Origin: Acidimicrobiales bacterium
Lineage (GTDB): Bacteria > Actinomycetota > Acidimicrobiia > Acidimicrobiales > Aldehydirespiratoraceae
DNA: 64,000 nucleotides
Assembly: GCA_040219515.1 (NCBI GenBank)
Contig: JAVJSI010000001.1
Location: forward strand, 1 to 64,000
Direction of reading: 5' to 3'
Positions 54,879 to 63,641 of the stretch are shown here, piece by piece (the first letter of the stretch is position 1; each line of letters opens with the position of its first letter). The notes below the pieces were generated by a model that saw only the letters and a list, made by a program, of their open reading frames with translations, was not told the origin of the DNA and did no database searches. The translations under genes were made by a program, and so were the position numbers.

Positions 54879-57665
54879 TCACAGGTCGGCGCGTGATGTG
54901 CGGTTGAGGTACTTGTTGATCTCGAGGACCACGAGCAGCGCGGCGCCGAGGCCGATACAGATCCCGAGGTCGGCAGCCCCGAGCGGGTCGAGGTCCAGGA
55001 AGTCATTGAGCGGGGTGTAGAGCGCTGCGAGTTGAAGAGCGACGACCACGCCGGCGATGGCCAGCATGAGACGGTTGGAACCGAGTCCGATGGTGCGCAG
55101 CGACTCCGTTCGCGATCGCGTGCCGAAGGCCTGGAAGACCTGCATGAACGCCAGCGTCGTGAAGATCATCGACTGCCATTCCGCTTGGCCGGTTTCTCGA
55201 TAGATGAAGCCGATACCGAGCGAGGTGACGCCGATGAGCGCACCGATCCAGAGCGTCTGGCGGCCGAGCCCGCCGGCCCACAGGCTGGCGCCGGGCCGAT
55301 GCGGGGAACGCTGCATGACCGTGGGCTCCGGTGGCTCCACTCCCATCGACAGGCCCAGCAGGCCGTCGGTCATCAGGTTCAGCCACAGCAACTGCAGCGG
55401 AAGCAGCGCGACGGCGGCGTCGAGTTCACCCCCGGCCAACAGGTACGGGATGGGCCAGCCGAGCATCACGATGATCTTGCCGAGGTTGCCGGCAACGGCG
55501 AAGCCGACGAAGCGGCGCAGGTTGTCGTAGATCACCCGACCTTCTTCGACCGCGGCCACGATGGTCGCGAAGTTGTCGTCGCGCAGCACCATGTCGGATG
55601 CCTCTTTGGTGACGTCGGTACCTGTGATGCCCATCGCGACACCGATGTCGGCCTGCTTGAGCGCCGGAGCGTCATTGACGCCATCGCCCGTCATGGCAAC
55701 GACCTGATGTTGCTGACGGAGCGAGCCGACGATCCGCAGTTTGTGTTCGGGCGAGACACGAGCGAACACCGAGACTTCTGAGGCAGCGGAGTCGAACTCG
55801 GCATCAGTCAGCTGGTCGAGGTCGGATCCGGTCAGCACGCGGTCGTCGGTGGCGATACCGAGTTGCTCCGCTATCGCCTTGGCTGTCAGAGGGTGGTCGC
55901 CGGTGATCATCACTGGACGGATGCCAGCCGACCGGCACACAGCAACCGCGTCACGGACCTCGCTCCGAGGCGGGTCGATGATGCCGACCAGACCGATGAT
56001 CGTGAGCGACGACTCGGCTCCGGCGACCATCTCCGCAACGACCATCTCCGCAACCGGTGATGAGGGATCGCTGAACGAGCGGACAGCCACGCCGAGCACA
56101 CGGATACCTGCCGCAGCCATCTCATCGTTCGCGGCGAGCAGACCGGCGCGGTGTCGGTCGTCGAACGCGACGACCCCGTCCTCGGTCCATATGTGATCAG
56201 CGTGGGCCACGAGGCCATCGATGGCGCCCTTCGCGAACGCGACCGGGCGGGTGCTGTCGATCCCATCGAAGAGCGTGGCTGTCGCAGGGGACGCGGCGAT
56301 GGGACCGTGGACGGTGCTCATGCGCTTGCGGCCCGAATCGAACGGGTTCTCGCCGATCCGCGGCACCTCGGCCCGCAGTTGCTTGATGTCGATGCCGGCG
56401 TTGGCCGCAAGATGGAGGAGCGCGGTTTCGGTGGGGTCGCCGATCATCGACAGCGTGCCGTCGCTGTCGTGGTCGGCCTCACCGTCGTTGCACAGCGCAA
56501 CGGCAGCCACCAACAGACGTTGTGCTTCGCCCCAGGTTGCGATGTCGACCGGTTCTCCTGGTTCGACGATGGTGCGCCGGTCCGCGACATGCAGCTGAGT
56601 CACGGTCATCTTGTTCTGGGTGAGTGTCCCGGTCTTGTCCGAGCAGATCACCGTGACCGAGCCGAGCGTTTCGACGGCAGGCAGCTTGCGAATCAAGGCG
56701 TTGCGGCGCAGCATCCGTTGCGCACCGATTGCCAGCGTGAACGTCACCACCGCCGGCAAACCCTCGGGGATCACTGCGACTGCGACGCTGATCGCCGTGA
56801 GCACCAGGTTCGAAGCGGACTCACCTGCGAGCGCACCCATTGCGACAACCAACGCGGCGACGCCGACCCCAACGAGCGCGAGCTGCTTGCCGACCCGGTC
56901 GAGGCGTTCCTGAAGTGGCGTCGCCTCGACCGCGACACTCTGCAGAAGGGTGGCAATGCGGCCGAGCTCGGTGCTCATGCCGGTCGCGACGACGACACCC
57001 GCCCCCCGGCCGGCAGATACCTGCGTCCCACTGAACGCCAGGCACCGTCGGTCTCCGAGCGCGACGGAGTCGCCGTCGATCGGCGCAGTGTGTTTGTCGA
57101 CCGGTTCGGACTCGCCGGTGAGGGCGGCCTCCTCGACCCGGAGGTTCGCGACCTCGATCAGTCGGACATCGGCGGGCACGACCGTGCCGGCGTCGAACAG
57201 CACCACGTCACCGGGTACCAGATCGACCGCAGGGATCTCCATGGTGCGGCCGCCACGGCGCGCTTTCACGATCGGTACCGACATCTGACGCAATGCCGCG
57301 ATGGCGCGTTCGGCGCGGTACTCCTGGAAGAAGCCCAGCATCGTGAACAGAACGACGATCGCACCGATCGCGCCTGCTTCGAGGAACTTGCCGAGCACCA
57401 GCGACAACAGCGCAGCGCCGATCAGGATCAACACCATCACCGCCGACACCTGTTGCCACACGATCCTCAACGGGTGCGTGGAGCCGTTGTCGATCAGCTC
57501 GTTCGGCCCGACCTCGACCAGCCGCCGCGCCGCATCCTCGCTCGTCAGCCCGTCAGCCGTGGACTGCTGAGCGCCCAAGGCGGCGTCCACTGACAACCGA
57601 TACCAGTCGATGGCGTCCGGTGCGGCGTCCGTCGCGCTGGTCGAATCTGTGATCGTGGAGTTCAC
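54879..57665 (-). CDS. P-type cation-transporting ATPase (Ca2+/SERCA-like)
   Basis: 928 residues, full length. TGES (183-186) in the actuator domain, PEGL (300-303) in helix M4, the phosphorylated D343 in [12 protein letters not shown], nucleotide-domain [10 protein letters not shown] and KGA, and the hinge [18 protein letters not shown]. The late [19 protein letters not shown] resembles the M6 region of SERCA/PMCA pumps (NLxTDGxPA), so calcium or a similar divalent cation is the best guess, with Na+ or H+ possible. The GTG at 57663-57665 overlaps the htpX stop (GTGA). Its coupling to HtpX protease suggests a membrane-stress context. Confidence 0.93.
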   Translation of the reverse strand: MNSTITDSTSATDAAPDAIDWYRLSVDAALGAQQSTADGLTSEDAARRLVEVGPNELIDNGSTHPLRIVWQQVSAVMVLILIGAALLSLVLGKFLEAGAIGAIVVLFTMLGFFQEYRAERAIAALRQMSVPIVKARRGGRTMEIPAVDLVPGDVVLFDAGTVVPADVRLIEVANLRVEEAALTGESEPVDKHTAPIDGDSVALGDRRCLAFSGTQVSAGRGAGVVVATGMSTELGRIATLLQSVAVEATPLQERLDRVGKQLALVGVGVAALVVAMGALAGESASNLVLTAISVAVAVIPEGLPAVVTFTLAIGAQRMLRRNALIRKLPAVETLGSVTVICSDKTGTLTQNKMTVTQLHVADRRTIVEPGEPVDIATWGEAQRLLVAAVALCNDGEADHDSDGTLSMIGDPTETALLHLAANAGIDIKQLRAEVPRIGENPFDSGRKRMSTVHGPIAASPATATLFDGIDSTRPVAFAKGAIDGLVAHADHIWTEDGVVAFDDRHRAGLLAANDEMAAAGIRVLGVAVRSFSDPSSPVAEMVVAEMVAGAESSLTIIGLVGIIDPPRSEVRDAVAVCRSAGIRPVMITGDHPLTAKAIAEQLGIATDDRVLTGSDLDQLTDAEFDSAASEVSVFARVSPEHKLRIVGSLRQQHQVVAMTGDGVNDAPALKQADIGVAMGITGTDVTKEASDMVLRDDNFATIVAAVEEGRVIYDNLRRFVGFAVAGNLGKIIVMLGWPIPYLLAGGELDAAVALLPLQLLWLNLMTDGLLGLSMGVEPPEPTVMQRSPHRPGASLWAGGLGRQTLWIGALIGVTSLGIGFIYRETGQAEWQSMIFTTLAFMQVFQAFGTRSRTESLRTIGLGSNRLMLAIAGVVVALQLAALYTPLNDFLDLDPLGAADLGICIGLGAALLVVLEINKYLNRTSRADL

Positions 57666-58528
57666 GATCGGCCTGCCAGTGCTGGGTAGTCGGCCAGGAG
57701 CGCCGCGATACGAGCCTCGGTCGGCGGGTGGGTGAGGAACAAGTTCGAGAACTTGACGTCGCGTCCGGTCAACGGGTTCACGATGTACGCGGTCGCCTGT
57801 GCAGGCTTGACGTCCATCGGCACCAGGTGTGCGCCCCGTTCGAGTTTCGCCAGCGCGGATGCCAGTGGCCGGGGATCGCCGGCGAGTTCGGCACCGAGCC
57901 GGTCGGCTTCGAACTCACGGGACCGTGACAGCGCCATCTGCATCACACTGGCCGCGAGAGGGGCGACCATCGCGAGCGCGATGACGACGAGCGGGTTCGG
58001 TGCGTCGTCGTCATCGGTTCCGCCGAACATCGACGCGAACATCGCGAGGTTTGCCACCATCGAGATGCCCGTCGCCACCGCCGCGGCGATCGAGCCGATC
58101 AGGATGTCGCGGTGACGCACGTGTGCGACCTCGTGAGCCACCACCCCGCGCACTTCGTCGCGATCGAGCGCCGCAAGCAATCCGTGAGTGACGCACACCA
58201 CGGCGTTGCGCTCGTTGCGGCCGGTGGCGAACGCGTTCGGCTGTTCATCGGGCGACACGAACAGTCTCGGGGTCCTCATCCCCGCACGTTGGGCGAGCTC
58301 CGCCAGATCCGACTGCAACCAGTCGAGCTGACCGGGCTGTACCTGCACGGCACGAGCGGAACGGACCGCGAGTCGATCCGAGAACCAGTACGAGCCACCG
58401 ACGAGGCCGAATCCGAAGACGGCACCGATCACGATGCCCGTCGATCCACCCAGCAATGAGCCGACCAGGATGAACGAACCAGCCAGACCAGCCAACAGGG
58501 TGAAGGTCTTGAATGTGTTCTTGAACAC
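57662..58528 (-). CDS. htpX: HtpX-family membrane zinc metalloprotease
   Basis: 288 residues from the GTG at 58526-58528 with AAAGGA upstream. Two N-terminal membrane helices (about 9-46), the zinc motif HEVAH at 132-136, two more helices (about 142-165 and 180-200), and the third ligand E207 in REFEADRLGAE. HtpX degrades misfolded membrane proteins, often in concert with FtsH, under heat or envelope stress. It is the first gene of the cassette with the P-type ATPase, zinc-ribbon and coiled-coil genes. The upstream frame continuing to 58765 is not coding. Confidence 0.93.
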   Translation of the reverse strand: MFKNTFKTFTLLAGLAGSFILVGSLLGGSTGIVIGAVFGFGLVGGSYWFSDRLAVRSARAVQVQPGQLDWLQSDLAELAQRAGMRTPRLFVSPDEQPNAFATGRNERNAVVCVTHGLLAALDRDEVRGVVAHEVAHVRHRDILIGSIAAAVATGISMVANLAMFASMFGGTDDDDAPNPLVVIALAMVAPLAASVMQMALSRSREFEADRLGAELAGDPRPLASALAKLERGAHLVPMDVKPAQATAYIVNPLTGRDVKFSNLFLTHPPTEARIAALLADYPALAGRS

Positions 58529-58638
58529 GGGGATTCCTTTCAGCACACGACGAATAGACGTTGCTGAAAGTCTCCCCGCCCGATCGCTCGGACTGGCCAC
58601 GCCGGCCCCACTACGGGACGTCTTGACGACTGGCCTCG

Positions 58639-58652
58639 AGGGGTACTCCCCT
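58639..58652. promoter_or_regulatory. palindrome upstream of htpX
   Basis: AGGGG (58639-58643) and CCCCT (58648-58652) flank TACT, in the roughly 237-base gap between htpX and the DUF4262 gene. Minus-strand positions nearer 58680 read TTGAAA and TATCAT but with poor spacing. The arms are short and GC-rich, so this could be chance; it is not the HAIR (HspR) sequence. The rest of the gap shows no gene. Confidence 0.3.
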
Positions 58653-58765
58653 TCAGTGAGGGAGATGATACAGGTAGAGAATTTCAACACACACGAACTA
58701 CGAACTTTTTCCCTACCTCTCTCCGCTGTCCGCGACAGTCGGGGGATCAGGAGAAGAGCGTGCAC

Positions 58766-59290
58766 TCAGCTGTCGGGCGAGGAGGCCGCTGAGGTCAGAA
58801 CGGGTTGCGCCCGGCGGAGTTGGTCCGGACAGGCCTCGTCCCACGGGAGTGCGCCGCCGGGGCCGGGCCACACGAATTGCTGGAGCCGCCACGGCCGGTC
58901 GCCGGAGACCGCGACGATCGTCGGGACGAGGTGCGCCAGCTCGGACGGGTCGAGTGTCAGCAGCACGGCCGGCAGGTCGTTGTCGAGCAGCCCGACGAAG
59001 GGCGAGTCGACCGGCAGGTCGATCCCGGCCTGGTACTGGGCAACGACGAGGTCGAGAAGACCGCGGGCCTGCGCGGGTTGCATTCCGCAGACGACGATCT
59101 CCGGGCGACCGAACGATCCTTCCAGGCCGAAGGTGTGGGTGTAGCCCGCACCCATCGGCGCCTGGCTGTCCGCCGGTCGCACCGGTACGGCGCCCCACCC
59201 CCGCTCGTCGAGCATCCACTGGATCTTCTCCGCGTGCGTCATCGGTTCGTACTCGAGGTCGCCCATCTCCCGATGATCGCACGTAGCCAT
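58766..59290 (-). CDS. DUF4262 domain protein
   Basis: 174 residues (the start may be the later ATG giving MTHAEKIQWML at 59242). The middle has GYTHTFGLEGSFGRPEIVVCGM, typical of DUF4262, which is usually encoded beside toxin-antitoxin or polymorphic-toxin loci and often called an immunity-like or unassigned domain. No membrane segment. It sits beside the MazF/RHH pair and tRNA-Val on the minus strand, 51 bases from the toxin's end. Confidence 0.75.
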   Translation of the reverse strand: MATCDHREMGDLEYEPMTHAEKIQWMLDERGWGAVPVRPADSQAPMGAGYTHTFGLEGSFGRPEIVVCGMQPAQARGLLDLVVAQYQAGIDLPVDSPFVGLLDNDLPAVLLTLDPSELAHLVPTIVAVSGDRPWRLQQFVWPGPGGALPWDEACPDQLRRAQPVLTSAASSPDS

Positions 59291-59341
59291 CTCGACAACA
59301 CGAGTGGGCGCACACGGACTCGGACCCTCCGTCCAGCCTCG

Positions 59342-59650
59342 CTAGCAACCGGTAGCGTCGCGGAGTCGCTCACAGCCCTCGGCCATGCGGCGCGGTCCGA
59401 GCTGCACGATCAAACGCCGGAATGCGCTGCGAGGGATGGTGTGGATGTTGTCGTAGTTGACAACGCAGTCGGTGGGCACGCCGTCGTCGGTCGCCGACAA
59501 CTTCAGCTCCGAGACGACGCCGCGGACGGTCCGTGTCAACGCAGCGACGACAACAGAACCGATGCGGTCGGCAACCGGATCTCGAGTCAGCACCAGTACC
59601 GGCCGGTCGCCGCCAGGTGCTGCCGCGAACCAGACCTCACCGCGCTGCAT
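59342..59650 (-). CDS. MazF/PemK-type toxin (mRNA interferase)
   Basis: 102 residues, an SH3-like barrel with RGEVWFA at the start, RPVLVLTRD, VVVAALTRTVRG and DCVVNYDNIHTIPRSAF, the pattern of MazF-family endoribonucleases. Those proteins cleave mRNA at short sites to slow growth under stress. Two cysteines near the end (GCERLRDATGC) are unusual. The first codons overlap the antitoxin gene by 14 bases, and the antitoxin comes first, as is common. It should be neutralised by that partner. Confidence 0.85.
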   Translation of the reverse strand: MQRGEVWFAAAPGGDRPVLVLTRDPVADRIGSVVVAALTRTVRGVVSELKLSATDDGVPTDCVVNYDNIHTIPRSAFRRLIVQLGPRRMAEGCERLRDATGC

Positions 59651-59888
59651 CGGCCCAATCCGACCAGTCCTCCGCAGGACCCCATTCGGCGATATCGCCG
59701 ACCGATGCTTCCGCTGGACTCAAAGGCTCGTCGCTCCAGATCACAGCATCGTTCTCCGACTCGAGCCGGACGAGGTGTCGATGGAGCGCGTCACGCAGGA
59801 GCTCGGACTTGTCGATCCCGAGGGCATCGGCCCAGCGCTGAGCCTCATCGGCCTCGTCGTCATCGACACGGAAGCTCAACATCGTCAT
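59637..59888 (-). CDS. ribbon-helix-helix antitoxin
   Basis: 83 residues from the ATG at 59886-59888 (a second ATG at 59882 is possible). A ribbon-helix-helix at the start, MLSFRVDDDEADEAQRWADAL followed by GIDKSELLRDALHRHLVRLE, and an acidic tail with four Trp (AEWGPAEDWSDWAD) likely to grip the toxin. RHH antitoxins bind their own promoter. The 59886-59909 palindrome covers the start codon and the -10, supporting autoregulation. The longer frame to 59993 is rejected because it would place the promoter inside the gene. Confidence 0.88.
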   Translation of the reverse strand: MTMLSFRVDDDEADEAQRWADALGIDKSELLRDALHRHLVRLESENDAVIWSDEPLSPAEASVGDIAEWGPAEDWSDWADAAR

Positions 59889-59923
59889 ACAAATAGTATT
59901 CTCTGTATGACACTCAGGTGCAA
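59886..59923 (-). promoter_or_regulatory. leaderless promoter and palindromic operator of the toxin-antitoxin pair
   Basis: On the minus strand TTGCAC (59918-59923) is the -35 and AATACT (59895-59900) the -10, separated by 17 bases. The transcript should start about six bases after the -10, at the ATG (59888), giving a leaderless mRNA. CATACA (59886-59891) and TGTATG (59904-59909) form a 24-base palindrome with a 12-base spacer across the -10. This is the likely antitoxin-binding site. Confidence 0.75.
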
Positions 59924-60028
59924 GGGGCTTTGCCAGCGCGACATCTGAATGACCAAATCGCGCCATTCCAAACCCCGGCTCTGACCTGGGCATCTACGCG
60001 CAGCTGTTGTCGTTTCGACAACGACGAG

Positions 60029-60102
60029 TGGGCGCAGAGGGACTCGAACCCCCGACATCTTCCTTGTAAGGGAAGCGCTCTAGCCAACTGAGCTATGCGC
60101 CC
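60029..60102 (-). tRNA. tRNA-Val (anticodon TAC)
   Basis: Minus-strand 5' GGGCGC pairs with the 3' GCGCCC; D-arm AGCTCAG, anticodon arm CTTCC-CTTACAA-GGAAG with anticodon TAC, and T-arm GGGTTCGAGTCCC. The 74 bases end with discriminator A; CCA is not encoded (CTC follows). It decodes GTA and is next to a toxin-antitoxin module, although no integrase or att repeat is seen beside it. Confidence 0.95.
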
Positions 60103-60167
60103 TGGTCAGCACACGCTATCGGTCCGGCCCCGCTGCGGGCCCGGCGTGGATGGGCAACAATGGGCCG

Positions 60168-61139
60168 ATGGATGCCATGCGCCTCGTTGCTCTCTCGGCC
60201 GTACTGCTCCTGGCCGGCGCATGCTCATCCGGCGCTGACGACGCGACACCGACCACCACCGCGCCCACGACGACGTCGGCGCTCAGCCCGACGACCAGCA
60301 CGACGGCGCCGCCGACTACCACCGCAGCGCCCGCGGTCGAGATCAAGCTGCTCACCTACAACGTGGCCGGTCTCCCCGACCTGTTGTCGGGCAGCGAGCC
60401 GGCGATCAACACGCTGCTGATCGGCCCCCGGCTCAACGACTACGACCTCGTGCTCGTCCAGGAATCGTGGCTGACACCGGCCGAAACCCCCGACGACCAA
60501 CGGACATACCACGAGATTCTCGTCGACCTCGCCGACCACGAGTTCGAGTCGGCATCGCTCCCGGCCCCGCTCGGATCCGACCCTGAGCGTCCATCGGCCC
60601 TGCTCAGCGATGGTCTGAACCGCTTCAGCGACTATCCGTTCACCCCCGTCGAACGCCAGCGTTGGACGACGTGTGGCGAGGCCTCGGCCGATTGCCTCTC
60701 GCTGAAGGGATTCTCTGTGGCGACGACCACCCTCGGCGACGGCCTGGAGGTCGATGTCTACAACCTCCACCTCGATGCCGGTCGCGCCGATTTCGAGATC
60801 CGGGCCGAGAACGTCGCCGAACTGACCGCACACATCCTCGAGCACTCCGCGGGCCGGGCCGTCATCGTGGCCGGCGACTTCAACCTCCACCTCGACCGAG
60901 ATCCTGACGCCGACCAGTTCGCTGCCCTCCTCGCCGATGCCGGCCTCATCGATGTGTGCACCGCGTTGTCCTGTGACGAACCGAACCGCATCGACAAAGT
61001 CCTCGTGCGATCCACCGACGGGTTGGAGATCACGCCCATCGAATGGCGCAACGAGTCGGCCGTGTTCACCCGCGACGACGGCGAGCCGCTGTCCGACCAC
61101 GACCCCGTCGTGGCCCGGCTCCAGATCACCGCCACCTGA
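60168..61139 (+). CDS. endonuclease/exonuclease/phosphatase-fold lipoprotein
   Basis: 323 residues from the ATG at 60168 (60177 is possible). Lipoprotein signal with LLLAGAC, then a Thr/Pro-rich linker to about residue 50. The EEP domain follows: LTYNVAG, QESWL (metal Glu), YNLHLDAG (His), AGDFNLH (Asp-x-Asn) and the terminal SDHDPV (Asp-His). Families of this fold include DNases, inositol phosphatases and sphingomyelinases; the secretion and linker suggest an extracellular nuclease or phospho-diesterase-like role. Cysteines (TTCGEASADC, VCTALSC) suggest disulfides. Confidence 0.88.
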   Translation: MDAMRLVALSAVLLLAGACSSGADDATPTTTAPTTTSALSPTTSTTAPPTTTAAPAVEIKLLTYNVAGLPDLLSGSEPAINTLLIGPRLNDYDLVLVQESWLTPAETPDDQRTYHEILVDLADHEFESASLPAPLGSDPERPSALLSDGLNRFSDYPFTPVERQRWTTCGEASADCLSLKGFSVATTTLGDGLEVDVYNLHLDAGRADFEIRAENVAELTAHILEHSAGRAVIVAGDFNLHLDRDPDADQFAALLADAGLIDVCTALSCDEPNRIDKVLVRSTDGLEITPIEWRNESAVFTRDDGEPLSDHDPVVARLQITAT

Positions 61140-61210
61140 CCGTCACGCCGTCGAACCAGCTCCGCGGGTTACTGTCAGGTCGGGTTCAGACAATGGAAGG
61201 GCTGGTTCCA

Positions 61211-61792
61211 ATGACATATCCCGCAACATTGGCCTTCGATCCGCCGGAGAAGGTCGCCAACTGGCGGCCACTCGTCCAGTGGTTCATGGCGATTCCGCAT
61301 CTCATCGTCGGCTATTTCATCAATCTGGTCGCGGCGCTGTTCATTTTCGTCGGCTGGGTGGCCATCGTCTTCACCGGCAAGATGCCGCAGGGGATCGCCG
61401 GCTTCATCTGCATGGCGAATCGGTATCAGACGAGGGTGATGACCTATGCCGGCTTCCTCCACGCCGAGTACCCGCCGTTCGACTTCACGACCACCGCAGC
61501 CGACCCCGGAGGACAGCCGGTGCGGGTGGACTTCGCACCTCAGCTCGAAGGCAGGAACCGGCTGACCGCGCTGCTCCGGATCCTGTGGGCGATTCCGGCG
61601 GTCCTCTTCTTCTACGTCATCATGATCGTGGCCCAGATTCTCTGGTTCATCGCCTTCTTCGCCGTGCTGTTCACCGGCAAATGGCCACGCGGCCTGCTCG
61701 ACTTCGTGCTCGGCGGGCTCCGGGTCTCGACTCGGCTATCGGCCTACGTGACACTGCTCACCGACGAATACCCGCCGTTCGAGACCGCGTAG
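61211..61792 (+). CDS. DUF4389 membrane protein with internal duplication
   Basis: 193 residues from the ATG at 61211, which has GGAAGGG about ten bases upstream. Two homologous halves, each with two membrane helices followed by FTGKMPQG or FTGKWPRG and ending EYPPFDF or EYPPFET. DUF4389 proteins are found in actinobacteria and proteobacteria with unknown roles. The ATG at 61193 would add six residues. It is convergent with the sugar dehydrogenase and about 70 bases from the lipoprotein gene. Confidence 0.82.
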   Translation: MTYPATLAFDPPEKVANWRPLVQWFMAIPHLIVGYFINLVAALFIFVGWVAIVFTGKMPQGIAGFICMANRYQTRVMTYAGFLHAEYPPFDFTTTAADPGGQPVRVDFAPQLEGRNRLTALLRILWAIPAVLFFYVIMIVAQILWFIAFFAVLFTGKWPRGLLDFVLGGLRVSTRLSAYVTLLTDEYPPFETA

Positions 61793-61816
61793 GCGTGCCG
61801 CCCGGTGCGGCTGTAC

Positions 61817-63616
61817 TCAGCCGGCAGCGACGACCTTGGAGATCCGACCCGAGTGTGAGATCGCATAGACCTCGCCGTCGAGATCCTCGACGAACGAGGT
61901 GACCGAACCGCCCGGTACGTCGGTGCCGAACCAGATCGCGCCGCCGCTGAACTCGTCGTTGTAGCCCCGCAGCTCCGGATCCTTGTAGTCCGCCCACAGG
62001 TAGGTGCCGTTGAGGCCGACGATGTCGTCACCTCGGTAGACGAAGCCACCGGTGACAGAGCCACCCTCGGAACCGTTGGTCTGGTACTCATACGTCGGGC
62101 CGACATGGTCGGCGATCTCCGGGTCGCGAGGCTCGTGGCGGAACGTGCCCTCCCAGGTGTCCCAGCCCAGGTTCGCGCCGAGGCCCCCGCCCAAGCCGTC
62201 TTCCAAGCGGGTGATCTCCTCGCGGGTGTTCTGACCGACGTCGGCCACCCAGAGGTCGCCGTTGAACGAGTCGAACGAGAACTTCCACGGATTGCGTACG
62301 CCGACGAGAAAGATCTGATCGAAGCCGGGGGTGCCGCCCGCGTAGGGGTTCGTGGCGGGGCTGACGTAGCCGGATGGGCCGGACGGATCGACGCGCAGGA
62401 TCTTGCCCAGGAGCGTGTTGATGTTCTGTCCGTTGTCCTGCGGATCGCCGCCCGAGCCGCCGTCGCCGAACGACAGGTAGAGGAAGCCGTCCGGGCCGAA
62501 GGTGAGATGCCCGCCGTTGTGGTTCGGATACGGCTGATCGACGTCGAACAGCTCGTCGGGCGCCCCGGTGGGCACGCCGTCGACGAGCGCGTACTCGAGC
62601 ACGATCGAACGCTGTTCGACGCCCGGCGCCGCCGAGTCTGCGGTGAACGAGAGGTAGATGTGGCCGCCATCGGGCGACACGGCCACGCCGAGCAGTCCAC
62701 ACTCGTTGCAGCCGGTGAGGTCGTAGCCCCCCGGGATCGACCACACCGTCGACGGACCGGCGGTCCAGTCGGGTCGGCCGGACGTGCCGGGCACCCGCAA
62801 CAGGTTTCCGCCCTGCTCCGCGATGTACATCGAGCCGTCGCCGGGGTGCACGGCCGCAGCCACTGGCACCGACAGGCCACTCAGCACGGTGTCGAACCCC
62901 AGGCTCAGGTCGGCGGGATCGACGATGCCATCGGCCAGCAGATTGAGCCGGTAGAGGAACGTCACGGCCTCGGCCCGCGTGATCGAGCGGTTCGGGTCGT
63001 AGGTCGTGGGCGTGGTGCCGGTGGTCAGGTCACGCCACTTGAGCCAGTCGACGGCGGCCTCGTAGAAGGAGCCGCCGACCACGTCACCGAAGCCGCTCGC
63101 GGGTGCGCCCTCGGGCTCGCCGGCGAGTCGAAACAGGAATGTGGCGAATTCGGCCCGGGTGAGCGATCCGTCGGGCGCATAGGCGGTCGGGGTCCGCCCG
63201 GTGGTGAGGCCCTCGCTCCACAGCCAGTCGACCGCCGCCTCGTAGAACGACGGCGAGACCACATCGAAGAACGGGGCCGCCTCCTCAGCCGGCGGCTCAC
63301 AGACCATGCGCCAGAGGAAGGTGGCGAACTGGGCCCGAGTCACCAGCGCGTCGGGTGAGAATGCCGACGCGCTCGTCCCCGTCGTGATCTCGTTCAGCGC
63401 GGCCCAACCGACCGCGTTCGAGTAGAACCGCCCGGTGGCGACATCGGCGAAGTCGTGCGAGCCCACCGCGTTGACGACGCACGGGCCCGGCGTGTAGCCG
63501 TCGACCGAACCCGTTCCCGGCGCCGATGACGCGGCGCCGGCCGGACTCACCGCCAGCAGGCTCGATCCCAGTCCGAGCAGGGCGAGGAGGGCGAGCGCGG
63601 CACGAGGAGAACGCAT
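61817..63616 (-). CDS. secreted glucose/sorbosone dehydrogenase-type enzyme with SLH repeats
   Basis: 599 residues: signal peptide (ALALLALLGLGSSLLAVSPAGA), three SLH-like repeats (about 55-105, 115-165, 175-225; each with a FADVA/FDVV start, then WL/WA segments and TRAEFATFLFRL-type ends), then a six-bladed propeller of the PQQ-dependent aldose/sorbosone dehydrogenase type (LGVAVSPDGGHIYLSFT, HNGGHLTFGPDGFLYLSFGDGG, VGVRNPWKFSFD, DVGQNTREEITRLEDG). SLH repeats anchor proteins to secondary wall polymers. The fusion would place a sugar dehydrogenase on the cell surface. The cofactor (PQQ or haem) is not visible in sequence. The start ATG at 63614-63616 is chosen over the upstream frame. Confidence 0.88.
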   Translation of the reverse strand: MRSPRAALALLALLGLGSSLLAVSPAGAASSAPGTGSVDGYTPGPCVVNAVGSHDFADVATGRFYSNAVGWAALNEITTGTSASAFSPDALVTRAQFATFLWRMVCEPPAEEAAPFFDVVSPSFYEAAVDWLWSEGLTTGRTPTAYAPDGSLTRAEFATFLFRLAGEPEGAPASGFGDVVGGSFYEAAVDWLKWRDLTTGTTPTTYDPNRSITRAEAVTFLYRLNLLADGIVDPADLSLGFDTVLSGLSVPVAAAVHPGDGSMYIAEQGGNLLRVPGTSGRPDWTAGPSTVWSIPGGYDLTGCNECGLLGVAVSPDGGHIYLSFTADSAAPGVEQRSIVLEYALVDGVPTGAPDELFDVDQPYPNHNGGHLTFGPDGFLYLSFGDGGSGGDPQDNGQNINTLLGKILRVDPSGPSGYVSPATNPYAGGTPGFDQIFLVGVRNPWKFSFDSFNGDLWVADVGQNTREEITRLEDGLGGGLGANLGWDTWEGTFRHEPRDPEIADHVGPTYEYQTNGSEGGSVTGGFVYRGDDIVGLNGTYLWADYKDPELRGYNDEFSGGAIWFGTDVPGGSVTSFVEDLDGEVYAISHSGRISKVVAAG

Positions 63617-63641
63617 GGCCCGCGAACGTAGCGTTCGCGGC

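Noticed and set aside
58529-58765. Extension of htpX to an upstream start at 58765
   Set aside because: The extra 79 codons lack hydrophobic or conserved features, and the GTG at 58528 has a good ribosome site and the usual N-terminal helix.
60029-60102. Reading the tRNA as tRNA-Thr
   Set aside because: The loop CTTACAA gives anticodon TAC, which is valine; no base change would make a threonine anticodon without breaking the loop numbering.
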